Positions 35,573 to 42,657 of a stretch of 64,000 nt of DNA are shown here, in pieces. The notes beneath the pieces were generated by a model that worked only from the letters and a program-made list of their open reading frames with translations, was not told the origin of the DNA and ran no database searches. Position numbers and translations under genes: made by a program. This DNA is from Belliella alkalica (GTDB lineage: Bacteria > Bacteroidota > Bacteroidia > Cytophagales > Cyclobacteriaceae). The DNA lies in NCBI RefSeq assembly GCF_022549785.1, contig NZ_JAKZGO010000010.1, positions 62,001 to 126,000 of the forward strand, in the 5' to 3' direction. Positions within the stretch are counted from its first letter, which is position 1. Every line of letters begins with the position of its first letter.

Positions 35573-35998
35573 ATGTTTAAAAGAATAATAATCGGATGTC
35601 TAGTCATTTTTGCAGCTTTAGTTGTGACTTTGGCGGTGCATATTTATTTGGTAACACAACCAAAAAATAATGGTATGCCTAATATGACAATGAGTAGGAT
35701 TGATTTTGTAACACAATTAGATTCATTGGAAGCGATCAATGTTAAAAACCATACAAGTCAATTGGATGGTGTAAAGGATGTAAGGGTGAATGTGAAGGCA
35801 GGTCATATGGTTTGTCTTTATGACAGGAACAAGCAAGCTCCCCAAGATATTATAGAGTCAATCAGCAAGGATTTCTATTTAGAAGCAAGTTTGTATCAGC
35901 CTTCTGATGAAATGTTAGCACAAAGCTGCCCCGCCATCAATAAAAGTTCGCTTACCTACAAGCTTGGAGCCTTTTTCCAAAGAACATTTGAAAATTAA
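35573..35998 (+). CDS. Membrane-anchored protein with an HMA-like domain lacking CxxC
   Basis: The 141-residue protein has one N-terminal membrane anchor ('IIIGCLVIFAALVVTLAVHIYLVT'). A segment reading 'QLDGVKDVRVNVKAGHMVCLYDRNKQAPQDIIESI' follows, with the beta-alpha-beta order of heavy-metal-associated domains. The usual CxxC is replaced: the loop before 'LDGVKDV' has no cysteine pair, and the remaining cysteines are in MVCLYD and QSCPAI. Metal binding is therefore doubtful. It precedes the globin-like lipoprotein gene by 17 bp on the same strand and is probably co-transcribed with it. Confidence 0.65.
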   Translation: MFKRIIIGCLVIFAALVVTLAVHIYLVTQPKNNGMPNMTMSRIDFVTQLDSLEAINVKNHTSQLDGVKDVRVNVKAGHMVCLYDRNKQAPQDIIESISKDFYLEASLYQPSDEMLAQSCPAINKSSLTYKLGAFFQRTFEN

Positions 35999-36015
35999 AC
36001 TAAAACCAAATTTTA

Positions 36016-37098
36016 ATGATTATGAAAAAAGTAAATTACTGGTTAGCCAGTGCTTTGATTGGATCTTTGGTCGTTTTTTCATCATGTAATGATGATGATG
36101 ACGGACCAGATATGATGGACGATTCGTTTTACACAGTGCAGTTGGGAGGGGAAACGCGAGTTTCGGATCCTAACAATCCTGGACAAATGGTCGAGCAAGG
36201 TTTCCTAAACCTAAGGACAGTTGTGACAAATACAGTAATGACTATTGCCACAAATGAAGACGGAAAGTATGATGCACTGCAGCCATATTTCAGTGTATTG
36301 TTGAATGAAGTAGGACGTGGAGAGACATCTGGGTTTACTACTTTGGTGGGTGATTTTACTGAATTTTTGGCAGAAGCTACAGGTTCGAGAAACTTCACTT
36401 ACAGTGGATTGGATATGGAAGCAGCGCATGATCCAGCAAGAAATTCTAGAATGAATGGAAGAATCAACAATGCTGATTATGATTTATTTGTACAGGCAGT
36501 AGTAGAAGGTGCTGCTCAGGCAAATATCACATCCAATGAGGTTTTAGGTCCAGTTGGACAATTGTTGGAATCTGTGAGAGAGCCTATTGTGCAGAGAGCA
36601 GATAATGAAGGATTGGATCTATATACAAGATTGGGGGGTAGCGGAATGATTGATGTTTCAGGTGATAATGAACCAGAAAGATTGGTAGAAGCTGGTTACG
36701 CTCCATTGGAAGCGGTTGTAACAAGTACTGTGATGATTATTGCTGATAATAATGGAGGTAAATACGATGCGCTTCAGCCTTATTTCTCTGTTTTGCTAGC
36801 TGAAGTAACTTCAGGTAACAATTCTGGATTCACTACACTGGTAACTGATTTCTCTGAGTTTTTGGCGGAAGCTATAGGTTCTGTAAACATCGAATATTCA
36901 GGATTGAATATGGTAGATGCACACAATCCTGCTACAAATTCAAGAATGACTGGATTAGTTTCTGCAGCGGATTATGATCTATTTATTGGAGCAGTGGTAG
37001 AAGGAGCAGTAGAAAACAATGTTCCTGAAAGCGTTATAGGAGAATTTGGAGCTTTATTGACAAGCCCAGGTTTGAAAGATGCGATTGTGCAGAGGTAA
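36016..37098 (+). CDS. Lipoprotein with two tandem truncated-haemoglobin-like domains
   Basis: The 360-residue protein has a lipoprotein signal (C24 in FSSCNDDDD). Two copies of a ~165-residue unit follow, about 38-194 and 203-360. Each has the order seen in group-1 truncated globins: 'LGG' near the start (LYTRLGG in the second unit), 'YFSVLL', 'FT/SEFLAEA-GS', 'YSGL-M--AH-PA-NSRM', 'ADYDLF', 'AVVEGA', and a terminal 'IVQR'. H138 and H303 sit where the proximal haem histidine (F8) is expected. The usual B10 tyrosine is not visible, so haem and ligand behaviour may differ. Translation may start at 36016 or 36022. A strong terminator follows. Confidence 0.72.
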   Translation: MIMKKVNYWLASALIGSLVVFSSCNDDDDGPDMMDDSFYTVQLGGETRVSDPNNPGQMVEQGFLNLRTVVTNTVMTIATNEDGKYDALQPYFSVLLNEVGRGETSGFTTLVGDFTEFLAEATGSRNFTYSGLDMEAAHDPARNSRMNGRINNADYDLFVQAVVEGAAQANITSNEVLGPVGQLLESVREPIVQRADNEGLDLYTRLGGSGMIDVSGDNEPERLVEAGYAPLEAVVTSTVMIIADNNGGKYDALQPYFSVLLAEVTSGNNSGFTTLVTDFSEFLAEAIGSVNIEYSGLNMVDAHNPATNSRMTGLVSAADYDLFIGAVVEGAVENNVPESVIGEFGALLTSPGLKDAIVQR

Positions 37099-37133
37099 AT
37101 TGATTTTAGATATCGATTATATTTAAAAAAAGG

Positions 37134-37162
37134 CCAGCTTTGAGACAAAGCTGGTTTTTTTT
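37134..37162 (+). terminator. Rho-independent terminator of the globin-like gene
   Basis: CCAGCTTTG and CAAAGCTGG form a perfect 9-bp stem with an AGA loop and are followed by eight T. It lies 36 bp after the stop codon and separates this gene from the repeat array. Confidence 0.92.
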
Positions 37163-37199
37163 GTCAAAACTTGATCTTGATTTATCTATATATCGTCCA

Positions 37200-37922
37200 T
37201 CCCTACGGGACTTTTACCGAGCCGCAAGTTTCGTGGGTCGGTGGGTTGAAACCCACCGTTAAGATGTCTGTCGTGCCGCTGGCACTGGAAAATAGGTGTA
37301 TCTACTGGAAGTGGGATTTGCTATCAGCTCCATAGGAGCGATCGATGTATTAGTCATGGATTTCAATCCATGGCAAGGAGGTTGGCTATCATACCATGAA
37401 GTCCGCTAGGGATAAGTGAGATGGTTTGTTGATCAATCAGTAAAGATATCGTCCGTCCCTACGGGACTTTTACCGAGCCGCAAGTTTCGTGGGTCGGTGG
37501 GTTTCAACCCACCGTTAAGATGTCTGTCGTGCCGGTGGCACTGGAAAGTAGGTGTGTTGACTGGAAGTGGGATTTGCTATTAGCTCCATAGGAGCGACCG
37601 ACGCATTAGTCTTGGATTTCAATTCATGACAAGGAGATTATCATCCAACCGTGAAGTCCGCTAGGGACAAGTTAGATGGTTTGATGATCAATCAGTAAAG
37701 ATATCTTTCATCCCTACGGGACTTTTGCCGAGTCGTATGTTTTGTGGGTCGGTGGGTTGAAACCCACCGTTATGATGTCTGTCGTGCCGGTGGCACTGGA
37801 AAATAGGTGTATCTACTGGAAGTGGGATTTGCTATCAGCTCCATAGGAGCGATCGATGTATTAGTCATGGATTTCAATCCATGGCAAGGAGGTTACCACC
37901 CAACCGTGAAGTCCCGTAGGGA
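37200..37922. repeat. Cloverleaf repeat block A (three units)
   Basis: Three units start at 37200, 37456 and 37711 and end at 37412, 37667 and 37922, with ~43-bp linkers. Each opens with TCCCTACGGGACTT. Four hairpins follow: GGTGGGTT/AACCCACC, GTGCC/GGCAC, GCTCC/GGAGC and a fourth of the ATGGATT/AATCCAT type. Each unit closes with an inverse copy of the opening word: AAGTCCGCTAGGGA in units 1 and 2 (two central mismatches) and the perfect complement AAGTCCCGTAGGGA in unit 3. Loops and linkers vary more than stems. No coding frame is conserved across the units. Confidence 0.93.
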
Positions 37923-38238
37923 TGAGCGATAAGGTTTTTGACTAGTGTATTTTGTCTTTCTTTAGCCTCTTCAGGGTCGGAAAGATGAAAGGGTTTTGTT
38001 CTTTTATCAATGGTTTTTAACCATTGTTTTATAATGTAACCATTTCATAGTTGGTTGACAAAAGAGACTTGTTTGATTATCAGAAGCTATTAATTTCAAA
38101 AAATAAATATCAATAATTAACTACTGCCCTGTAAGGGCAAGAGCTTCTAACAATGGGTGCAGCCCATTGCACAAGATGCTGCTATTATCAGTAATGCCCT
38201 GAAAGGGCATCTGAATAATCATGTTTTAGAGATTTCTC
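37923..38238. repeat. Block-A tail with four further hairpins
   Basis: This stretch is nearly identical to 40898-41213. It contains palindromes CAATGGTTTTTAACCATTG, TGCCCTGTAAGGGCA, CAATGGGTGCAGCCCATTG and ATGCCCTGAAAGGGCAT. No gene is seen. It joins the last cloverleaf unit to the conserved right-end sequence. Confidence 0.85.
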
Positions 38239-38345
38239 TGCTAGCTAATTCGATTTGCCAGAGCGAGATTGGGCAAACCCGATGCCCGGAAAAGGTTGGG
38301 AAAAAATGAAAATTTATTTAGATTATGGAAAATTTAAAAGAATTG
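38239..38345 (+). repeat. Conserved right-end sequence of block A
   Basis: TGCTAGCTAATTCGATTTGC, GAGCGAGATTGGG and ATGCCCGGAAAAGGTTGGG, then AAATTTATTTAGATTATGG, recur in the same order at the right end of the other blocks. An ATG at 38282 opens a 23-codon frame (MPGKGW...KIYLDYGKFKR) that is also open after block B. It may be a short peptide, a remnant of a gene, or non-coding. Confidence 0.75.
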
Positions 38346-38376
38346 AAGAGTAGATAAAGTATAAATCAACGCAGTT

Positions 38377-38514
38377 ATGAAAAAGAAAACATTTCAATTT
38401 TTAATAATAGTAGCCTCTTTCCTTTTGTCACTGATGATATTCAATGATTGGGATGATTTCAAAAGGGGCTTGAAAGGAGAACGCTCACTCCAAAAAAGTG
38501 AAAATACTAATTGA
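38377..38514 (+). CDS. 45-residue secreted or membrane micro-protein
   Basis: An ATG at 38377 opens a frame of 45 codons: a basic start (MKKKTFQF), a hydrophobic segment (LIIVASFLLSLMIF) and a charged end with NDWDDFKRGLKGE. The layout resembles small single-pass Bacteroidota proteins ending in W-x-x-FK-x-GL-x-G, which I recall but cannot check. It begins 32 bp after the right-end sequence of block A and is the only gene before block B. Function is unknown. Confidence 0.6.
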   Translation: MKKKTFQFLIIVASFLLSLMIFNDWDDFKRGLKGERSLQKSENTN

Positions 38515-38615
38515 CTTATAATTAGTAGTAATTGATATCTTTTATCTATGAGTTTTAATCCAATATCTAATTTAGCAACTGTATATTTTGAGGTTTAACT
38601 ATTTATTTTCATCCA

Positions 38616-38827
38616 TCCCTACGGGACTTTCCCTTCATCGCAAGTGTCTAAGGTCGGTGGGTTGAAACCCACCGTTAAGATGTCTGTCGTGCCGCTGGCA
38701 CTGGAAAGCAGGTATATCTAATGAAAGTGGGATTTGCTATTAGCTCCATAGGAGCGACCGATGTATTTGTCATGGATTTCAATCCATGACAAGGAGTTAG
38801 CCATCATACCATGAAGTCCGCTGGGGA
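38616..38827. repeat. Cloverleaf repeat block B (one unit)
   Basis: A single unit has the opening word TCCCTACGGGACTT, the same four hairpins, and the closing word AAGTCCGCTGGGGA, which is one base further decayed (A to G) than the usual internal form. It is followed directly, without the long tail, by the conserved right-end sequence. Confidence 0.92.
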
Positions 38828-38865
38828 TAAGTGAGATGATTTGATGATCAATCAGCATAACACTA

Positions 38866-38968
38866 TGCTAGCTAATTTGATTTGCTTGGGATAGATTGGG
38901 AGTACTCGATGCCCGGAAAAGGTTGGGGAAAAGTGAAGATTTATTTAGATTTTGGAAAATTTAAAAGG
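38866..38968 (+). repeat. Conserved right-end sequence of block B
   Basis: The same word order as after block A is present (TGCTAGCTAATTTGATTTGC, GATTGGGAG, ATGCCCGGAAAAGGTTGGGG, TTTATTTAGATTTTGG). The MPGKGW frame stays open here and runs in frame into the start of the downstream protease-like gene, but the gene's own signal peptide starts later, at 38993. Confidence 0.75.
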
Positions 38969-38992
38969 ACAACGAAGTTATTTAAAGCTGAC

Positions 38993-39835
38993 ATGAAAAA
39001 GTTCTACTTTCTAATAATAGTTGCATTTTTTGCTTCTTGCAAACCTATTAAAAAAAGTGATTTTTATTTTGATGATCAGGGTTTTCTAGTAGTTGAAATT
39101 TCTATAAGTGGGAGTAAAGGGAAATTTATTTTTGATACTTGTGCAGAAGCAACTGTGATTTCAAAAAAATTAGTTAATGACTTAAATTTAGTTCCACACA
39201 GACAAATTTCTATAAATAAAACAAAAATAGTTGATGTTGTTTACATTCCTTCTGTTAAGATCAATGGGTTTGAGCTTTTTCAAGTTGAGGCAGCTGTTAT
39301 AGATATGAATAATGAAACCTTTGGGGAGCTTGGATATGGTGGTATTTTAGGTTTGAATTTAATTTACTTATTTGTTTGGGATTTTGATTTAAAAAACAAT
39401 TTACTTCAGGTATATAAAAATCAACCTAACTTTCAGAAAAACCTAAATGTCCTTGAATATAAAAAAATTGAACAAACAGGGTTGCCATTCATAGAGATTA
39501 ATTTAGACTTTTTCAACTCCGATTCCGTTTTTTTTGATACTGGTTTTACAGGGTTTCTTTCAGTTAATAATCTAGTAGATACAGCAAACTTAGACTTTAA
39601 AAAAATCACTGAAAATCAAAAATTTGTCTTTGGGGTTGAAAACCAAAAAGTTGCTCACTACTCAGCAATGGAATTTGAATTGTTTGGAAAGTATTTTGAA
39701 GAGGAGACTATTATTCACAATATTCATCCAAAGAGGGATAAAGAGCTAATTGGAAATTTATTTGTTCAATCTTTCGATCGATTCATATTTGATCCAAAAA
39801 ACTCCCAAATTTTACTTTCTCAAGGTGAAAAATGA
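38993..39835 (+). CDS. Aspartyl-protease-like (retropepsin-type, two-lobe) lipoprotein
   Basis: From the ATG at 38993 the product has 280 residues with a lipoprotein signal (lipobox FASC, C16). Two lobes follow, each with a hydrophobic-D-T motif of retropepsin-like proteases: FIFDTCAEA (D48-T49-C50) and VFFDTGFTG (D182-T183-G184). The second motif is canonical DTG; the first has Cys in place of Gly, which could reduce activity. Flap-like sequences 'GYGGILGLNLIYLF' and 'LIGNLFVQSFDRFIFD' support the fold. It sits alone between repeat blocks B and C. Substrate is unknown. Confidence 0.82.
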   Translation: MKKFYFLIIVAFFASCKPIKKSDFYFDDQGFLVVEISISGSKGKFIFDTCAEATVISKKLVNDLNLVPHRQISINKTKIVDVVYIPSVKINGFELFQVEAAVIDMNNETFGELGYGGILGLNLIYLFVWDFDLKNNLLQVYKNQPNFQKNLNVLEYKKIEQTGLPFIEINLDFFNSDSVFFDTGFTGFLSVNNLVDTANLDFKKITENQKFVFGVENQKVAHYSAMEFELFGKYFEEETIIHNIHPKRDKELIGNLFVQSFDRFIFDPKNSQILLSQGEK

Positions 39836-39921
39836 TATTTAAAAATTTTCATATATAAAATGTAATTATAATAATTTTTATTTAAAGAATTGTGGGCGAT
39901 TTCTAGATAGGTAATCGTCCG

Positions 39922-40897
39922 TCCCTACGGGACTTTTACCGAGTCGCAAGTTTCGTGGGTCGGTGGGTTTCAACCCACCGTTATGATGTGTGTCGTGCCG
40001 CTGGCACTGGAATGCTGGTATATTGATTGAAAGTGGGATTTGCTATAAGCTCCATAGGAGCGATCGACGCATTAGTCATGGATTTCAATTCATGACAAGG
40101 AGATTACCATCCAACCGTGAAGTCCGCTAGGGATAAGTTAGATGGTTTGATGATCAATCAGTAAAGATATCTTTCATCCCTACGGGACTTTCTCTGCATC
40201 GCAAGTTTCGTTGATCGGTGGGTTGAAACCCACCGTTAAGATGTCTGTCGTGCCGCTGGCACTGGAAAGTAGGTATATCGAATGAAAGTGGGATTTGCTA
40301 TTAGCTCCATAGGAGCGACCGACGCATTAGTCATGGATTTCAATTCATGACAAGGATTTAGCCATCATACCATGAAGTCTGCTAGGGATGAATGATATGG
40401 TTTGAGGTCAATCAGCAAAGATATCATCCGTCCCTACGGGACTTTTACCAAGTCGCAAGTTTCGTGGGTCAGTGGGTTGAAACCCACCGTTATGAAGTCG
40501 GTCGTGCCGCTGGCACTGGAAAGTAGATGTGTTGACTGGAAGTGGGATTTTCTATCAGCTCCATAGGAGCGACCGATGTATTAGTCATGGATTTCAATCC
40601 ATGACAAGGAGATTGCCATGCTGCCATGAAGTCCGCTGGGGATAAGTGAGATGGTTTGATGATCAATCAGTAAAGATATCGTCCATCCCTACGGGACTTT
40701 CGCTGAGCCGCAAGTTTCGTGGGTCAGTGGGTTGAAACCCACCGTTAAGATGTCTGTCGTGCCGCTGGCACTGGAAAGCTGATATATCGACTGAAAGTGG
40801 GATTTGCAATTAGCTCCATAGGAGCGACCGATCTATTAGTCATGGATTTCAATCCATGACAAGGAGATTACCACCCAACCGTGAAGTCCCGTAGGGA
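39922..40897. repeat. Cloverleaf repeat block C (four units)
   Basis: Units start at 39922, 40177, 40431 and 40686 and end at 40133, 40388, 40642 and 40897. The first three close with the internal form (AAGTCCGCTAGGGA or a one-base variant such as AAGTCTGCTAGGGA); the last closes with the perfect complement AAGTCCCGTAGGGA. The four internal hairpins are present in all units, with stem bases nearly invariant. Confidence 0.93.
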
Positions 40898-41213
40898 TGA
40901 GCGATACGGTTTTTGACTAGTGTATTTTGTCTTTCTTTAGACTCTTCAGGACTGGAAAGATGAAAGGGTTTTGTTCTTTTATCAATGGTTTTTAGCCATT
41001 GTTTTAATATGTAACCATTTCATAGTTTGTTGACAAAAGAGACTTGTTTGATTATCAGAATCTACTAATTTTAAAAAATAAATATCAATTTTAGACTACT
41101 GCCCTGTAAGGGCAAGAGCTTCTAACAATGGGTGCAGCCCATTGCACAAGATGCTGCTATTATCAGTAATGACCTGAAAGGGCATCTGAATAATCATGTT
41201 TTAGAGATTTCTA
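40898..41213. repeat. Block-C tail, second copy
   Basis: Close copy of the tail at 37923-38238. One hairpin keeps its pairing by a wobble change (TTAACCATT becomes TTAGCCATT), while ATGCCCTGAAAGGGCAT becomes ATGACCTGAAAGGGCAT and loses a pair. No gene is seen. Confidence 0.85.
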
Positions 41214-41316
41214 TGCTAGCTAATCTGATTTACCAGAGCGAGATTGGGAAATACAGATGCCCAGGAAAGGTTGGTAACTAAAGAAAATTTATTTATTTTG
41301 ACCAAAATTTAAAGGA
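41214..41316 (+). repeat. Conserved right-end sequence of block C
   Basis: The shared words are present (TGCTAGCTAATCTGATTTACC, GAGCGAGATTGGGA, ATGCCCAGGAAAGGTTGG), but the MPGKGW-type frame is cut by a stop after six codons (MPRKGW*). The sequence is more decayed than after blocks A and B. Confidence 0.7.
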
Positions 41317-41317
41317 C

Positions 41318-41430
41318 ATGGGAAAAAAATAAAAGTTAAAATTTTCCTTACTACAGTTGCTGTTTTGTTTATTTATGAAGTAGGTTCTCATTTTCTTTTA
41401 GGGTTATTCAGTCCATTTGTTCTGAATTAA
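41318..41430 (+). pseudogene. Possible frameshifted small membrane peptide
   Basis: ATG GGA AAA AAA TAA at 41318 stops at once. One extra base in the run of seven A would join this start to an open frame that ends at 41430 and encodes a basic start, a hydrophobic segment (KIFLTTVAVLFIY) and a short tail (EVGSHFLLGLFSPFVLN). It could be a decayed gene, a slippage-expressed peptide or a sequencing error in a homopolymer. Confidence 0.35.
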
Positions 41431-41452
41431 AGTTGAAAAATACAGATTCAAT

Positions 41453-41830
41453 ATGCTAGAAAGGGATATTATTCTAAGGTGGCTTAGGTCGTTTTCTGAA
41501 GGTTTGCTAAGGGTAGTAGGCAAGGTACACATATTGGAAGAGGAGAGAAAAAAAGAATTTGCCAAGTTGTATCAGACCTTTTTCGATATGAATAGAGAAT
41601 CATTCTTGAAAACAGAAAAGGATGGTTTTTTTGAAGGCTTGTTTAACTCAGATGAAGATCTTCAAATTAGAAAAGAAAAGTTAGTAGCATTGTGTGAATT
41701 GATTGAGACTGATTTAAAGTTTGAAAAAAATGAAGAAATTAAAACGAATCTTAGTAAAAAGATTGGGATGTTGAAGGATGTCTTAAATGAGCAATATGGA
41801 TTTGAGTATTTGGATTTTAATAGATCATGA
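41453..41830 (+). CDS. Small helical protein of unknown function (cassette gene)
   Basis: The 125-residue protein has no signal peptide or membrane segment and reads as mainly alpha-helical and charged ('GLLRVVGKVHILEEERKKEFAKLYQTFF', 'EDLQIRKEKLVALCELIETDLKFEKNEEI'). No family is recognised. It is the first intact gene after block C and is followed by a 39-residue membrane peptide and a CPBP protease on the same strand, so the three may work together. Confidence 0.7.
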   Translation: MLERDIILRWLRSFSEGLLRVVGKVHILEEERKKEFAKLYQTFFDMNRESFLKTEKDGFFEGLFNSDEDLQIRKEKLVALCELIETDLKFEKNEEIKTNLSKKIGMLKDVLNEQYGFEYLDFNRS

Positions 41831-41848
41831 ATTTTTGAGGTCTCGATT

Positions 41849-41968
41849 ATGAAATATTTGGAATACGCATTTTGGTTTTCTATGGCTGTGATATCTATTT
41901 GCTTGTTTGCTTATGGATTTGGGTATTTTATAGGAATGAAAGACTGTGTAGAACTTTGCAATAGATAA
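41849..41968 (+). CDS. 39-residue membrane micro-protein
   Basis: An ATG at 41849 opens a frame for 39 residues: 'MKYLEYAFW', one membrane segment of about 22 residues (FSMAVISICLFAYGFGYFIGM) and a polar end with two cysteines (KDCVELCNR). It lies 18 bp after the 125-residue gene and 24 bp before the CPBP protease gene. A short membrane peptide next to a membrane protease recalls bacteriocin/immunity or signal-peptide systems, but this is inference. Confidence 0.5.
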   Translation: MKYLEYAFWFSMAVISICLFAYGFGYFIGMKDCVELCNR

Positions 41969-41992
41969 TTAAACTAGTTTAAATAGAAAAAT

Positions 41993-42640
41993 ATGAAACA
42001 AACCTTTACCAAACTAATAACTTTTCTCAAATCCCCGCATCATAGAGATTCTTTTGGAAACATAAAAGGAAGAGAATTTTTGTATCTGCTTTTGATAGCT
42101 TTTGCCATTGTGATTCCTTATGCACTTATTTTGGATTTGGCTGGTGTGGATGAGTTTGACCACAAGTTTGATATTCTTATAAAAAAATATAAATGGCTTT
42201 TAGTTATTCTTGGTGTTTTAATTGCTCCTTTGCTTGAAGAACCAATTTATAGGTTGCACCTAGATTTTAAAAAATCATCAATTTGGTGGAGTTTGGGACT
42301 CTCTGTTTTTGTAATCAGCGAAGCTTGGATTACCGTAGTTTTGTTATGGATTTGGTTGTTTTTCTTGCTGTTTAAGGTGAACAAAGGTGATCAACCAAAC
42401 TTAAAGTACAGCGTTTTTATTTCTTCAGCACTTTTTGCACTTGTACATCTAATGAATTTCAAAGAATTCGATTATGCACAATATTTCTATTGGGTGCCTT
42501 TTATGGTAGGTGCCCAATTTTTGATTGGTTTAGTACTGAGTTATATTAGGTTGAATTATGGCATGAAATGGGCGATTATTTTCCATGGAGTATATAATGC
42601 TATCTTGATCATACCAGCAGTATATTTTTATGAAGTTTGA
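41993..42640 (+). CDS. CPBP-family intramembrane metalloprotease
   Basis: The 215-residue membrane protein has the three CPBP (Abi/CAAX) motifs in order: E82-E83-x-x-x-R87 in APLLEEPIYRL, F148-x-x-x-H152 in LFALVHLMNF, and H198-x-x-x-N202 in FHGVYNAIL. These form the glutamate/histidine metal site of the family. Members process prenylated proteins or serve bacteriocin self-immunity. It is the last gene before block D, which begins 18 bp after its stop. Its two small neighbours are candidate substrates or partners. Confidence 0.88.
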   Translation: MKQTFTKLITFLKSPHHRDSFGNIKGREFLYLLLIAFAIVIPYALILDLAGVDEFDHKFDILIKKYKWLLVILGVLIAPLLEEPIYRLHLDFKKSSIWWSLGLSVFVISEAWITVVLLWIWLFFLLFKVNKGDQPNLKYSVFISSALFALVHLMNFKEFDYAQYFYWVPFMVGAQFLIGLVLSYIRLNYGMKWAIIFHGVYNAILIIPAVYFYEV

Positions 42641-42657
42641 GCGTGTAATATCGTCCG

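Noticed and set aside
38882-38992. Extended start of the aspartyl-protease-like gene
   Set aside because: The added 37 codons are the repeat right-end sequence; the lipoprotein signal peptide begins at 38993.
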